Positions 1 to 9,319 of a DNA stretch of 45,625 bases are shown here, piece by piece. The stretch comes from Gryganskiella cystojenkinii. Taxonomy: Eukaryota; Mortierellomycota; Mortierellomycetes; Mortierellales; Mortierellaceae. The translations under genes were made by a program, and so were the position numbers. Under the pieces are notes generated by a model, which saw nothing but the letters and a program-made list of their open reading frames with translations, did no database searches and was not told the DNA's origin. The stretch covers positions 1-45,625 of the forward strand of contig JAAAIG010000129.1 of the NCBI GenBank assembly GCA_015852425.1. Direction: 5' to 3'. Position 1 is the stretch's first letter; each line of letters starts with the position of its first letter.

Positions 1-399
1 GTACGACTGTGGGACGCACAAACTGGTGCAGCTGGTCCTGTTTTAACTGGCCACACCCACTATGTTACAGGTGTCTTGTATTCACCCTGTGGCCATCAAA
101 TTGCGTCATGCAGTTGGGACAATACGGTGCGACTGTGGGACGCACAAACTGGTGCAACTGGTCCTGTCCTAACGGGCCACACCCACTATGTTACAAGTGT
201 AGTTTATTCACCCACCGGTCGTCAAATCGCGTCAGGCAGCAATGACGGCACTTTGCGACTGTGGGAGGCACAAACTGGGGCAGCCGGTCCTGTCTTCGCT
301 GGCCACACTAGCTATGTGACAAGTGTGGTGTATTCACCCAGTGGCCATCAGATCGCGTCAGGTAGTCTGGATAACACTGTGCGACTGTGGAATCCAAAT
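1..399 (+). repeat. 126-nt tandem coding repeat (WD40 units)
   Basis: Equivalent codons recur at 1, 127, 253 and 379, a strict 126-nt period (42 codons). The first two copies are nearly identical at the DNA level, the third slightly diverged, and the fourth breaks off after the RLW motif. Such homogeneity points to recent duplication or gene conversion between blades. Confidence 0.85.
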
Positions 400-699
400 T
401 CAGCTCAATGCGTAGCAATTATCGGCAGTTTTCAGGGAACTGTAGCTTGTATCGCCTGGCGAGAGGTCCTTAATGGGGCCTATGTTGTAACAGGGTCTCA
501 CGACAATTCTGTTCGTGAGTGGAATGTCATTGCAGACGATGAGCAACATCAGGTGCGCCTACACTGGAGCACAACACAAAACGGACTCATCCTATCAAAT
601 GCATCTATCCGGAACGTACAAGGTTTGAGTAGAACAAATATGCGGCTTTTACACCAGCGCGGGGCTGTGGGTGGCCAAGAATTGTTGATGGTACACTAG
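1..699 (+). CDS. WD40-repeat protein, C-terminal part (5' truncated by window edge)
   Basis: Frame 1 is open from the first base to the TAG at 697-699, so this is the last 232 residues of a longer protein. WD40 blades are visible: each has a VRLWDAQTGA-type strand, a GHT turn, YVTSVVYSP and the GxxIASGSxDxTVRLW closing motif. Three units of exactly 42 residues follow one another, then a degenerate blade (GSHDNSVREWNV) and a tail of about 55 residues without blades. WD40 propellers bind proteins. In fungi, near-identical 42-residue blades are typical of the sensor end of NACHT/NB-ARC (HET-E-like) STAND proteins, but no nucleotide-binding domain lies inside the window, so that class is only an inference. 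No intron is visible in this part. Confidence 0.85.
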   Translation, partial: VRLWDAQTGAAGPVLTGHTHYVTGVLYSPCGHQIASCSWDNTVRLWDAQTGATGPVLTGHTHYVTSVVYSPTGRQIASGSNDGTLRLWEAQTGAAGPVFAGHTSYVTSVVYSPSGHQIASGSLDNTVRLWNPNSAQCVAIIGSFQGTVACIAWREVLNGAYVVTGSHDNSVREWNVIADDEQHQVRLHWSTTQNGLILSNASIRNVQGLSRTNMRLLHQRGAVGGQELLMVH

Positions 700-897
700 G
701 CGGTAGTTATGGTAGTTGAGTACCGTTGACGGCAATGGTCCGGGGTGAAGAAACGAATGAAACAGTCGAATTTTATCACAGCTTTCTTAACAAATCGTAA
801 TACGTTTACCACTAGAAAGGAGGGCTAACCAGAAACAGTCTAAAACACCATTGTACAGTGTAGCTCGCCTAGAAAAAAGTAAAATAAAATAAAATAA

Positions 898-1268
898 AAC
901 AACCCGATTTTGATCAAAGTCGGTCTAGGAGGGACTGAGGCCTGTATCAACCTGGCAGCAATGGCTGTGAACGAACGAAACGATTGGGCCGAGGCATTTG
1001 AATGGCAGATGGCTGCGGCCTCAAGAGGTCATGCGATCGGTATGCGACGTGTTGCGATCATGTACAAGGAGGGCAAGGGTGTGAGTGTGAACCCGACGGA
1101 GGCGATTGGTTGATTCTTGAGAGATGTTCAGGCTGGAGATATCCCCTCGATGGTCATCTCATCAATTGTGACAAGACAGGACTCGGTACGGTCAAGGATC
1201 CAGAAGAAGCGAAGTCGTGGAAGATCCTAGCTGCACAAAGACAGGTCCTTGGCATGAACTTCAAGTAG
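898..1268 (+). pseudogene. Sel1-repeat protein remnant with nonsense codon and frameshift
   Basis: The frame opens after a TAA at 895 and reads Sel1-like sequence (WAEAFEWQMAAASRGHAIG, then MRRVAIMYKEGKGVSVNPTEAI). It then meets TGA at 1111-1113 where Sel1 repeats normally carry Trp. The same frame continues past the stop with FLRDVQAGDIPSMV, typical of the next repeat. The homology then moves to another frame, which reads DKTGLGTVKDPEEAKSWKI up to TAG at 1266-1268. So one nonsense codon and one frameshift (roughly 1150-1170) break a single domain. No convincing intron explains both. The upstream boundary is an AT-rich stretch without coding character. Sel1 repeats are TPR-like alpha-solenoids acting as adaptors. 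Sequencing error could mimic one defect but is less likely for two. Confidence 0.65.
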
Positions 1269-1270
1269 AC

Positions 1271-1311
1271 TCTTTCTTTCTTCCTTTCTTCCTTTCTTTC
1301 TTTCTTTTTTT
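1271..1311. repeat. (CTTT)n-type pyrimidine microsatellite
   Basis: Forty bases of CTTT/CCTT units between the Sel1 remnant and the 3' end of the PPR gene. Simple repeat, no function assigned. Confidence 0.9.
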
Positions 1312-1431
1312 CAAGAGGTCATAAGGGTTACTAAAAAAAAATGTAGAATCAAATTCTTTTATTCTGGCTAATATACAATGTTTTTGCTTCATGCCATTCA
1401 AGTGGCAAGATGGTGACTCCTCTGTGTTCCT

Positions 1432-4251
1432 TCAGGTCCTTTGCAACTCCTGCAGTAAGGTGTCGCCTCTGTCGCCTCGGGGGTAACCTGCCTCCACAGC
1501 AGCTTTGAGGATTCGGACAGCTCGTTCGTTTCCGTGACGCATCGCGTACTCCTTGACCAGGATCGGGAACGTGTCTTGATGTCGGGAGGCTCGCAAGGAT
1601 CCATCGGCCTTGTCCGTCAGACCCTCGACAACAGAATGAGACAACTCTCTAAACATATCCTTGGCTTGGCTCGCATCCCTGGTCTGGAAAGCACGGCGGA
1701 GCAAAATATTCCAGGTCTCGGCACTTGGGCGGACTCCGAGTGAGGCCATGATCTCCAGAATACCGACGACTGTAGCAGAGGAGGACTGGTTCACGGCTCC
1801 TTCCAAAAGCACATTGATGTGTCGAATATCGTGTTTAACACCGTCCAGATCCATGTTCTCAAAGACTTTGATCGCCTTCTCGAGGTTTCCAGATCGGACG
1901 TAGCCTCGGATCAGATCTCGGTAGATCTCGCCATCTCGTTTGACACCCAGGGCTGAGAGTGTCGAGAGGAGTCGCTCACTCATCTCCAATTGACCATACA
2001 TTGAAGTCAGACTCAACAAACGTCGAAACGTCACTTGATCAGGCCTCAATCCAGGGGTCTCTGTCAAGTCCCGAAACACGGCCACGGAATCGTCCAGTCG
2101 GTAATCGCGGATAAGTTCTTGAAGGAGTCCATTCACCGTCTCGATCGAAGGCACACGCTTGTCATGAAGAGATTTCCTCAAAACGGTCAGGGCTGTCCGG
2201 AACTCCTTTTTAACACAAAGTTTGAGAACCAGGACCTCAGAGGCGTCAACATCCAGTGGGATTCCCTGGCGAGACATCCCATCAAAGATCCTACAAGCCC
2301 TCTCCAGGTTTCCTTCCTTGGCGGCTCGCTTCAAAACCTCTTGGAGTCCAATCTCAACAAGAATGACAGATGCGGCATTGACGACCTTGTTGGTCTTTTT
2401 GATAGTAGCCCCCTGGATTGGAGACTCGATTGAGGGTTTCGGGTCTTGTGCAGAAGATGATATTGGTTTTTCCTTCTTGTTCGCCTCCATCCACCGCAAC
2501 AGAAACAGCTCAGCACCTTCCGAACCAACGGATGATCCAATGTACCGTGTCAGTAGTCGGAACCGAGCATGATCCAGGGTAGATCCGCTCAAGCGCAACT
2601 CGACAGCCAGATCGGATGCCAGAGAAGCTGCAGCACGGTCGGGCTCACCAAGACTGATAATTTCGATCATGGCTGGATAGGCCGCCGTCCGCCATTCAGC
2701 TTCAATGTTTTCCAGATCCGTGGTATGCAAGAAATCGGTCGTGGGCGTGATGCGCTCCTGTAACGTATAAAGCTCCTGCAGCGTCTGTTTCTGTCGCCTC
2801 AAATAATCGGCTTTGCCATCGATCACCCCGATCTCAGTCTCGGTCTCTGTTCTGGTGGTCCCGCTGGAAAGATCTGATACAGTGATATAGCTCTTGTCAC
2901 GCTGTGCTGCCATGGAGCGCTCGATCGTTGACTGGAGTAAAGTCCCGGCATCGGACAATTGTCCGTGATGTAGGTGTGACAAGACTGCAAAGACGAATGG
3001 CGTATCAGAATCAGTCGAGGTAAACTTCCAGCTCTTCATTGCGGTCCAGGCATCGACTCCGTCTTTCCAGTTCTTCTCCTCGACACAGATCTTGAGCCAG
3101 AGTTCAAAGATGTCCCGGTTGCAGGTAACCCCTGTCGTCCTCATCCACTCAACTGTATGCTTGACGACATCGGATAGTTCCGTCTGGGATGAGGGCAATC
3201 GTTTGTCCTTGGATCGACGAAGTTCAGAGATATGTCCCTCGACAAGGTGGCAGTACGTACTCGAACTACAGCGGCAGTGGAGATTCTGTGCAGATACTAA
3301 GAGTCGATGGAGGTGGGCTAAACTGTGGTGATCATTATGGTATACGAACCACTGGATAAGAGCATCCCAATCCGTAGAAGTCAGCAGTGAGAGATCTCCT
3401 GCAGACTCTAAACCCTTGACGAGACTTTGTAGAGCAGCAAGTGGCGGGACGATGGAAGAGACCTTGCGATGCTGGTCGATTCCTTCCAGAACCAATTGCC
3501 CTGTCCGTTGTGAGCGCGAGGCGAGTTGATAGTTGGTATGGATAAGCAGTCTGAGGTTGGTGAGGGCGATAGGTGTCACGGATGGATTCGGTATTGAGGG
3601 TGCTTTTGCAGGTGACGAGGAAGATCCTTTCCGAGAAACGCGTGTTCTTGGAGTACGACTGACAATGGGATTATGGTTATTATCGGCAGTTTTGCTGTTA
3701 GATCCAATGGTTGTGGGTTCCTTGTTGGCGTTGGCTCTTTGACGGGTTCGAGTCCGTGGTTGTGGAGAGGATGATGATTTGGTGGGTTCCACGGACTGAG
3801 GTTTTGATTGAGTTTGAGAGTGCGATTGTCGAGTTTGATTACGGGTTCCTGAACCGCTTCCTAGATGATGATGATGATGCTGATGATGATGCTGTTGCCT
3901 CCTGCCAGCAGAAAGCAGTGAATGACGAATTGACGGACAGAAGCAACGACTGGGTATGGGCGAGTTCATGGAATCGAATGTGAGATAATCCATGAGAATG
4001 CTCACGCCCCTTCCCGATCGTGTGCCCGAGGAGGTGGAAATTGAACGCGATCCGGCGGTGGATTTGAAGCCGATTTGATTGCTGCTGGATCGCGCTTTTC
4101 TCCTGAGCTGGGCATTACCGGATCCACAACTCACGGTCGCGAGGTCCGTTGCTTGCGAGGAGAGCAGTCGACAAGGGGCTATTGTGGTGGTCGAGGGTAC
4201 GACTTTGGTGGTGGCGAGAACAGGCCAGTGAAAGGCCTTTGCTTTAGACAT
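1432..4251 (-). CDS. Pentatricopeptide-repeat (PPR) protein, probably mitochondrial
   Basis: One uninterrupted frame of 939 residues. Residues about 635-890 form a helical-repeat array of PPR type, with units such as GNLERACRIFDGMSRQGIPL, YRLDDSVAVFRDL..GLRPD, GNLEKAIKVFENMDLDGVKHD and ETWNILLRRAFQTRDASQAK. PPR arrays bind organellar RNA for processing, stability or translation. The N-terminus is rich in Arg, Ser and Gln with few acidic residues, fitting a mitochondrial presequence but not proving it. A low-complexity His tract near residue 125 is encoded by GAT/ATG repeats of the plus strand (about 3866-3895). A region of about 150 Ser/Thr/Pro-rich residues separates the N-terminus from the helical part. 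The 5' end faces ATP23 across a 743-bp shared region. The specific RNA target cannot be read from the sequence. Confidence 0.85.
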   Translation of the reverse strand: MSKAKAFHWPVLATTKVVPSTTTIAPCRLLSSQATDLATVSCGSGNAQLRRKARSSSNQIGFKSTAGSRSISTSSGTRSGRGVSILMDYLTFDSMNSPIPSRCFCPSIRHSLLSAGRRQQHHHQHHHHHLGSGSGTRNQTRQSHSQTQSKPQSVEPTKSSSSPQPRTRTRQRANANKEPTTIGSNSKTADNNHNPIVSRTPRTRVSRKGSSSSPAKAPSIPNPSVTPIALTNLRLLIHTNYQLASRSQRTGQLVLEGIDQHRKVSSIVPPLAALQSLVKGLESAGDLSLLTSTDWDALIQWFVYHNDHHSLAHLHRLLVSAQNLHCRCSSSTYCHLVEGHISELRRSKDKRLPSSQTELSDVVKHTVEWMRTTGVTCNRDIFELWLKICVEEKNWKDGVDAWTAMKSWKFTSTDSDTPFVFAVLSHLHHGQLSDAGTLLQSTIERSMAAQRDKSYITVSDLSSGTTRTETETEIGVIDGKADYLRRQKQTLQELYTLQERITPTTDFLHTTDLENIEAEWRTAAYPAMIEIISLGEPDRAAASLASDLAVELRLSGSTLDHARFRLLTRYIGSSVGSEGAELFLLRWMEANKKEKPISSSAQDPKPSIESPIQGATIKKTNKVVNAASVILVEIGLQEVLKRAAKEGNLERACRIFDGMSRQGIPLDVDASEVLVLKLCVKKEFRTALTVLRKSLHDKRVPSIETVNGLLQELIRDYRLDDSVAVFRDLTETPGLRPDQVTFRRLLSLTSMYGQLEMSERLLSTLSALGVKRDGEIYRDLIRGYVRSGNLEKAIKVFENMDLDGVKHDIRHINVLLEGAVNQSSSATVVGILEIMASLGVRPSAETWNILLRRAFQTRDASQAKDMFRELSHSVVEGLTDKADGSLRASRHQDTFPILVKEYAMRHGNERAVRILKAAVEAGYPRGDRGDTLLQELQRT

Positions 4252-4803
4252 GCTGCATCAGGGTTCGGTATCTGTAGGATAACGCTCTCTTTAAGAATGA
4301 CATATAAAAAAGGATGTCAGTGGTCGAGTCGCGAATGAAAAAGAGATTGATGCAAACGAGATCAGATGGTCATTCAGGTACTCGGAAAGAAGAGGATCCC
4401 TGTCTTTTCCTGTTGACGTGCCGTACCTGTGAGTTTGTGGAACGTGGGATGGACGTATTTGGGCACCGTTGTTTTGCTTTGATGAGATTGCCTTTTGTGG
4501 TAGGGCCTGTGAAAAATAATGAATTGGTAAAAAAAAAGTATTATGGCTACCACGAAGGATGGAATGAAATGAATGAATCGGATGGAAGGATGGATAGAAA
4601 TAGAGTAGACAAAGGGAACGGAGGAGCGTAGAGGTCGGTCCTTTTGCTTTTCTTTTCGGTCTTTCTTTCACGGCCATGGTCCGAGTGACTGCTGAATGAT
4701 CGATAACAATCCTAAGCCACTCTTCCGAGAAAGGGAAGCTGCCTTTGGTCCCTCATGGGGCCTCTCTTCCCTTCCCCACTGACTCTGCAACGGAGTTCAT
4801 TTG

Positions 4804-4832
4804 CATTCATTCATTCATTCATTCATTCATTT
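4804..4832. repeat. (ATTC)n microsatellite
   Basis: About seven CATT/ATTC units in a row, upstream of ATP23. Confidence 0.9.
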
Positions 4833-4917
4833 CCATTCCATCTCTCTCTCAAATCATCTCTTTGGACATAACGGACACAACGAACGCAACGAACACTGTC
4901 AAGTGACTCGATTCGAA

Positions 4918-4925
4918 TATAAATA
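4918..4925 (+). promoter_or_regulatory. TATA box of ATP23
   Basis: TATAAATA, 70 bp before the ATG at 4995. The spacing fits a short 5' untranslated region. Confidence 0.6.
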
Positions 4926-4994
4926 GGCCTGCATCTCATACCTTCAACTCTCAGCTCTCAACCCTTCCGCAACACAAATACATATACACCGGCC

Positions 4995-5843
4995 ATGGCT
5001 GCTTCACAAGAATCAACGACCTCCAGTCCCTCAACCTCTGCAGTACCAACGCCAGTATCCGCACCATCAACACCATCCAAGACAGACTCGATCTCTTCAT
5101 CTGAAAAGGAAGCAAAGGACCAAAAAGCGTTCGAAAACTGGCGCAAGACCCTCTCGCGTCTCACAGGCGTTGGTCTCTCACCGGAAGAGTTTCAAGAAGA
5201 GGTCGCCAAGGCGGACAGGAGACAATGTGAACTTAACCGAGAGCAGCTCGTCAAGACCAGTATGTCACATATTTTTTTTGGCTTGTTGTCCATTGACCGT
5301 TTCTTGGATCAGGAAAAAAAAAAAAAAAAGTCCTTCGGCTAACTTGAACCGTGATCTTTGATAGGTCCCGGCGTCCGTTTCATGATGAACAACCTCGCCA
5401 AGGCTGGATGCCCGTTGACAAAGAACATGCTGGAATGCGGACCCTGCGACGCTACAAAGGCCGGAGGCTTTTCCAAGGATCATGGCGTCTTGCTCTGTCA
5501 GAACGGATTCTTCAGCAAAAAACATATGGAACACACCATGATCCATGAGATGATTCATATGTACGATCATTGCGTCTTTGGTGTCGACTGGAGCAATCTT
5601 CGTCACCATGCGTGCAGTGAGATCAGAGCCGCCGCCTTGGGAGGCGATTGCAATTGGACAAGGGAGGTCAGACGAGGATTCTATACGTTCACAAAGCAAC
5701 ATCAGGAATGTGTGAGACGGCGCGCTATTCTCTCAGTCCAGGCTAATCCCGACTGCCCGTCACGTGCGGCCGCCGAGAAGGCCGTAAATGCCGTTTTCGA
5801 TTCATGTTACAATGACACTCGACCCTTTGACGAGTTTTATTAG
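4995..5843 (+). CDS. ATP23: Mitochondrial inner-membrane metalloprotease ATP23
   Basis: Exons 4995-5259 and 5365-5843 (intron 105 nt, GTATGT...TAG, with a poly-A run) give 247 residues, normal for the family. The zinc-protease motif HEMIH lies at residues 149-153, preceded by Cys-rich GCPLTKNMLECGPC and followed by the family block VDWSNLRHHACSEIRAA, then CVRRRA and a C-terminal DTRPFDEFY. In yeast, Atp23 sits on the intermembrane-space face, processes the Atp6 precursor, assists F0 assembly and degrades Ups1. The join gives TSPGVRFM, matching the conserved SPxVRFM start of the domain. The first 40 residues are Ser/Thr/Pro-rich and unconserved. It is convergent with the next gene, 155 bp between stops. 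Confidence 0.95.
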
Positions 5844-5998
5844 AAGGGATATCCGACATTTTTTGTACAAAAATAACAACAACATTTACCCCAAGACCTA
5901 GAAATTATTTCTGCCGACTCAAAAACAGCTGGCAGTAAAAAATATAGAGAAATCAGACCGAAAAAAAAATGGGAGGATCATGTGTGTTTTTATTTTTT

Positions 5999-6993
5999 CT
6001 AGAGGGAACTCTTGTCGTTTGCTTGACTATGAACCCACTTTGTGATCGACTCGGCAACAGTGACCAGTTGTTGAACCTGTTCCATTGGAACACCAACATT
6101 TCGTGCGCCGTAAACATGACTCTTGAGTTGAGGAGGCACATTCAATGGGACCATGGTCGCCACGAGACAGAGTTCTGTCTCTGGGAGAGTAGTCAACGAG
6201 GTATCACTCAGAATTTTGCCATACGTATCGCGCAGGATGCCTTGAACCAAATCCTTGCTGCTGTTTCCAATCTTTGTCAAAATAGGCTCCGCTGAGTGTT
6301 CATGAAAAAAAGAAATAAGTTAGAAAAAGACAAGGAAATGGAGCCCTCCTTGGGCAACCTATCGAGCTCAAAAGAAATAATAAGGCAACATACTGTGGTG
6401 TTGATAAATAGTCTGGAAGAGGTTTCGGCCGCGATTAAAGTACTCTTCATCCGTGGAGACATTCGAGGGACTCCGGACAGGACCTAACGCGTTCACGGCT
6501 TCGGACAACTCTGGATCCAATGCAAAGTTGAGAGCTCCCAGAGCATTGATTCCATAGGGTCCTCCACAGAGGACAGATCCTTTGTAGAGCGATTCCCGAA
6601 GACGGCGGACGAAACGAATTTGATCCGCAAACGATTTGTCCGCATTCGAGATTGAGGTCGAGGAGGGTTGCGATTCTATCTCAGGAACAGTAAGCGCCCC
6701 GGATTGAATCTCGGAGAGGGCCTGCTGAACCAGAGGTACTAAAAGTTTTGGGTAGTTGGCGGCAGTAATCGTGCATGCCTAAGTATCAAGAACAGATAAG
6801 AGGGAGTATGTCTGTTAGCCGATCGGCCCGGATATGATCTTTGGTAGCACGCGGTAATCAACCAAAAACTACGTTTTACAATGAGAATCGGCCGCAGCTC
6901 TTCAGGAGAGAGGGACAGGGCATCCCTCCATGAGGCGATGAGCGTGTTTGCTGCCTGGAAGAGTGATGGTGATGGTGAGGATATGGATGTCAT
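5999..6993 (-). CDS. Carboxymuconolactone decarboxylase (CMD/AhpD-like) family protein
   Basis: Three exons: 6880-6993, 6394-6778 and 5999-6291, with introns of 101 and 102 nt; 263 residues, phase consistent throughout. The C-terminal part carries a CMD-type helical pattern (LPETELCLVATMVPLNVP, then LKSHVYGARNVGVPMEQV). The middle (RLRESLYKGSVLCGGPYGIN) resembles the first CMD half of two-domain fungal members. Family members are decarboxylases or alkylhydroperoxidases, but no AhpD CxxC pair is visible, so the reaction is unknown. The C-terminus is Ser-Ser-Leu; that resembles a weak peroxisomal PTS1, which I would not rely on. I chose the Met at 6993; an in-frame upstream ATG at 7083 would add 30 residues without family character. 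Only 295 bp separate it from IBA57 upstream on the same strand. Confidence 0.65.
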
Positions 6994-7082
6994 TAAGTGA
7001 TGAAGAGAAATGAGAAACAATTGTGTCTCCCCTCGTTGGCGAGTGTGTGTCACTTCATTGAATGCATGTGTTTCCAAGAACA

Positions 7083-7101
7083 CGTGACGCCAGCTGTCAC
7101 G
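7083..7101. promoter_or_regulatory. Inverted repeat CGTGAC-N7-GTCACG
   Basis: Six-base arms (7083-7088 and 7096-7101) about 90 bp upstream of the CMD-gene start. The left arm overlaps CACGTG, a bHLH-type E-box core. It may be a dimeric factor site; no direct proof. Confidence 0.35.
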
Positions 7102-7288
7102 AACTGGGAAACTCTGGTCGGGTGAATCAGGGAAGGAAAAGTAGTTAAAGAAGCAAAGTAGTTAAGTAGAAGCCAAGTACAGGACATAACTGTAGCGGCA
7201 AGGTAAACCAGTAAGAGAAGAAGTGGCACTTCGGCGTGTGTGACGCCGTCGTCAATACTTTTATTTTTTTATTTTCTGTTCTACCGTT

Positions 7289-8916
7289 TTACTCATCCTT
7301 GCTAGACTCGTTCTCTGCCTCGGGCTGCTTGGGCCACCAGCTCGGGAAGAAGGCCTTTACGCGGACAGTCGCGCCCTCGCGATCCATCACTTCAAAGACA
7401 CTGCCTTCTGCGACCTGATCCAACTTGACGAGTGCCAGACCAATGTTGCCCACGTTCGATCCGGTCTTGCCTGAGGCACGCACCGGGCGCGCAGAGGCTG
7501 TAGAGGACGCTGGCTTTAGAGAGTCTGCTTGCTTTACAGGGAACAGTTCAGATTGAGGAGGGATCACATGAGACTCTTCCTTGTTGAATTGAATCGTCTC
7601 TGGCTCACTATCATTCACGGAAATGAGAATTGCGCCTGTTAGAACTTTATAACAAAAGGAACAACATTGCAACGCACGCTGCATACGAAACAGGTTGTTG
7701 ACTTACGCTTGATCAGGCTTAAAGTACTGAACAGGCATTACACGCTTCCTTGTGATACCCTTATGATAGGTGCGGATCGTCAACTCCTGTCCGACGTAAC
7801 ATCCCTTTCTAAAATCAACTATCAACAGGAGAACAGGAGAGTAGGTCAGCGATCAATTGTGCCTTCAGTGTCTATTTCCCTGGATGCGAAAGAAAAAGAA
7901 AACTCACCTCCGTTCATATAATCGAGGTTGCACTCCAGTGGAAGACTTGTTCCTGGGATAAAGTCATCGATTCCTTCTGGTACTCCCAAAAGAATCCTAC
8001 GAACATGGTACTCCTCCAATGTTCCTTGTTTATATCCTTCTGGAAGAGACACTAGGGTTCAGATGTACAAAGGGGGAGAGAGAGGGAGAGAAGGGAAAAG
8101 ATTTAGATCTGGCTCTGCGATTTAGTCCGAACCAAAGAGTGAGACAAAAAACCTTACAAGGATGGCTCTTGGGAACGATTGCTCGGTATCCCATGAGGTT
8201 TTCGGCTCTGTTGTCCAACATGCCGATCGAGGCATTCATCTTTCCTAGTCTTTCCATGACTGCTGCGCTGTCGAAACCAACGGGCTGGCAGGAGAGATCA
8301 TCCAGGACCGAGTACACGTCAAAGGCCTCGGTGACACCAGCCATCTTGACCTTGGATCGCAAGACGAAGCGGGCAATGTGCTTGTGTAGTTCAGGAAGAG
8401 CTCGCGCGTCGCACTCGATCAGGAATGCAGGATCGGCGCCATCCTTCAAGGTGTTGGTTGGATGGATAAAGACATCATACATGATTCTGCCCTACAGTTG
8501 ACAATGGGTAGTTCTTGTGTTGTCAGCATATAACAGGTTCAGACATTCGATCAGAGTACTATCCCACTTTTTTTTTTTTTTTTTTTTGCGCAGAATTATT
8601 AAAGTCCTGTGGAGAGTAGCTGTCTAACCTTTGGACTGAGAAAAGCGGCAAGGAAGCCACCGCCACCGTTTTCAATCTTGAGCATCTGGTTCGTGATCAG
8701 TCCTTGAAGGAACTTTGAAGAGTCCTTGCCCTTGATCTCCAAGAGTCCTCGCGTGGGAAGGTGAGTGAAAGTCCCTGTGCCTGACTCGGTGACATTGGTG
8801 GTAGTAGTCATGGATCGTGTGCGTTGGAGGCATGTAGGAGTGAGGTTGTTGTTGATACATGAGAGTACGTGACGGACACGCGAAGGTGCGATCCTAGTGC
8901 GCGGTAGCAGATTCAT
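7289..8916 (-). CDS. IBA57: IBA57 (CAF17), mitochondrial Fe-S cluster maturation factor
   Basis: Five exons: 8629-8916, 8158-8491, 7908-8051, 7707-7818 and 7289-7607; introns of 137, 106, 89 and 99 nt; 398 residues. The signature KGCYVGQE lies at residues 260-267, embedded in [19 protein letters not shown], diagnostic for the IBA57/YgfZ branch of the GcvT-like folate-binding fold. The N-terminal block [19 protein letters not shown] and the middle [13 protein letters not shown] also fit. The basic, Ser-rich first 35 residues suit a mitochondrial presequence. IBA57 acts with ISA1/ISA2 to make [4Fe-4S] clusters for aconitase and lipoate synthase. The last intron uses the acceptor at 7608-7609; the nearer AG at about 7634 would break the frame. 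Confidence 0.93.
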
Positions 8917-9319
8917 TTTGGGGGGAGAGATGGATTGAATGAAGAGGGATTACTGCACTACATTGAGAAAGAATAAACCGCCTTTTCTCTTTTTCTCGAG
9001 GACGAGGAAAGTGATCCCTCTCTGCGCAGCAGTCACAAAAGATTCAAAGACCTTTTTCATTGTTTCTGAGGGTGAACTCGAGAAATTCGATTTGTGGGGG
9101 GGAGGAGAGGAAGGTGTAAAGAAGGGCTGTTCAAAGGGCAGAGATCAGCGTTGCCCCAACAGCTGCGTCTTTGTGTGCATTTACATCGTCGGTTGTGAAT
9201 CATTTAAAAATCTCTCTTCTCGTCCAACATCCCTTTTTGCCCCACTCTCTGCCACCCTCTTGTCTCTATTATTATTACTGTTGTAAAGGCTCGCCTCTCC
9301 CTCCCAATCACCAAAGACA
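8917..9319. other. Divergent intergenic region (IBA57 / SAS4-like gene)
   Basis: 403 bp between two start codons. No gene or clear TATA box seen. Confidence 0.5.

Larger units (their letters stand above)
4252..4994. other. Divergent intergenic region (PPR / ATP23)
   Basis: No gene seen: the open frames here are low-complexity and lack family features. It holds an (ATTC)n microsatellite and a TATA box serving the plus-strand gene. The PPR side has no clear TATA box. Confidence 0.6.

Noticed and set aside
4291..4677. 128-residue minus-strand open frame
   Set aside because: Low-complexity translation of intergenic DNA between two divergent genes, no family features.
5999..6007. Peroxisomal PTS1 at the CMD-like protein end
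   Set aside because: Ser-Ser-Leu is not a canonical SKL-type signal; too weak to claim.
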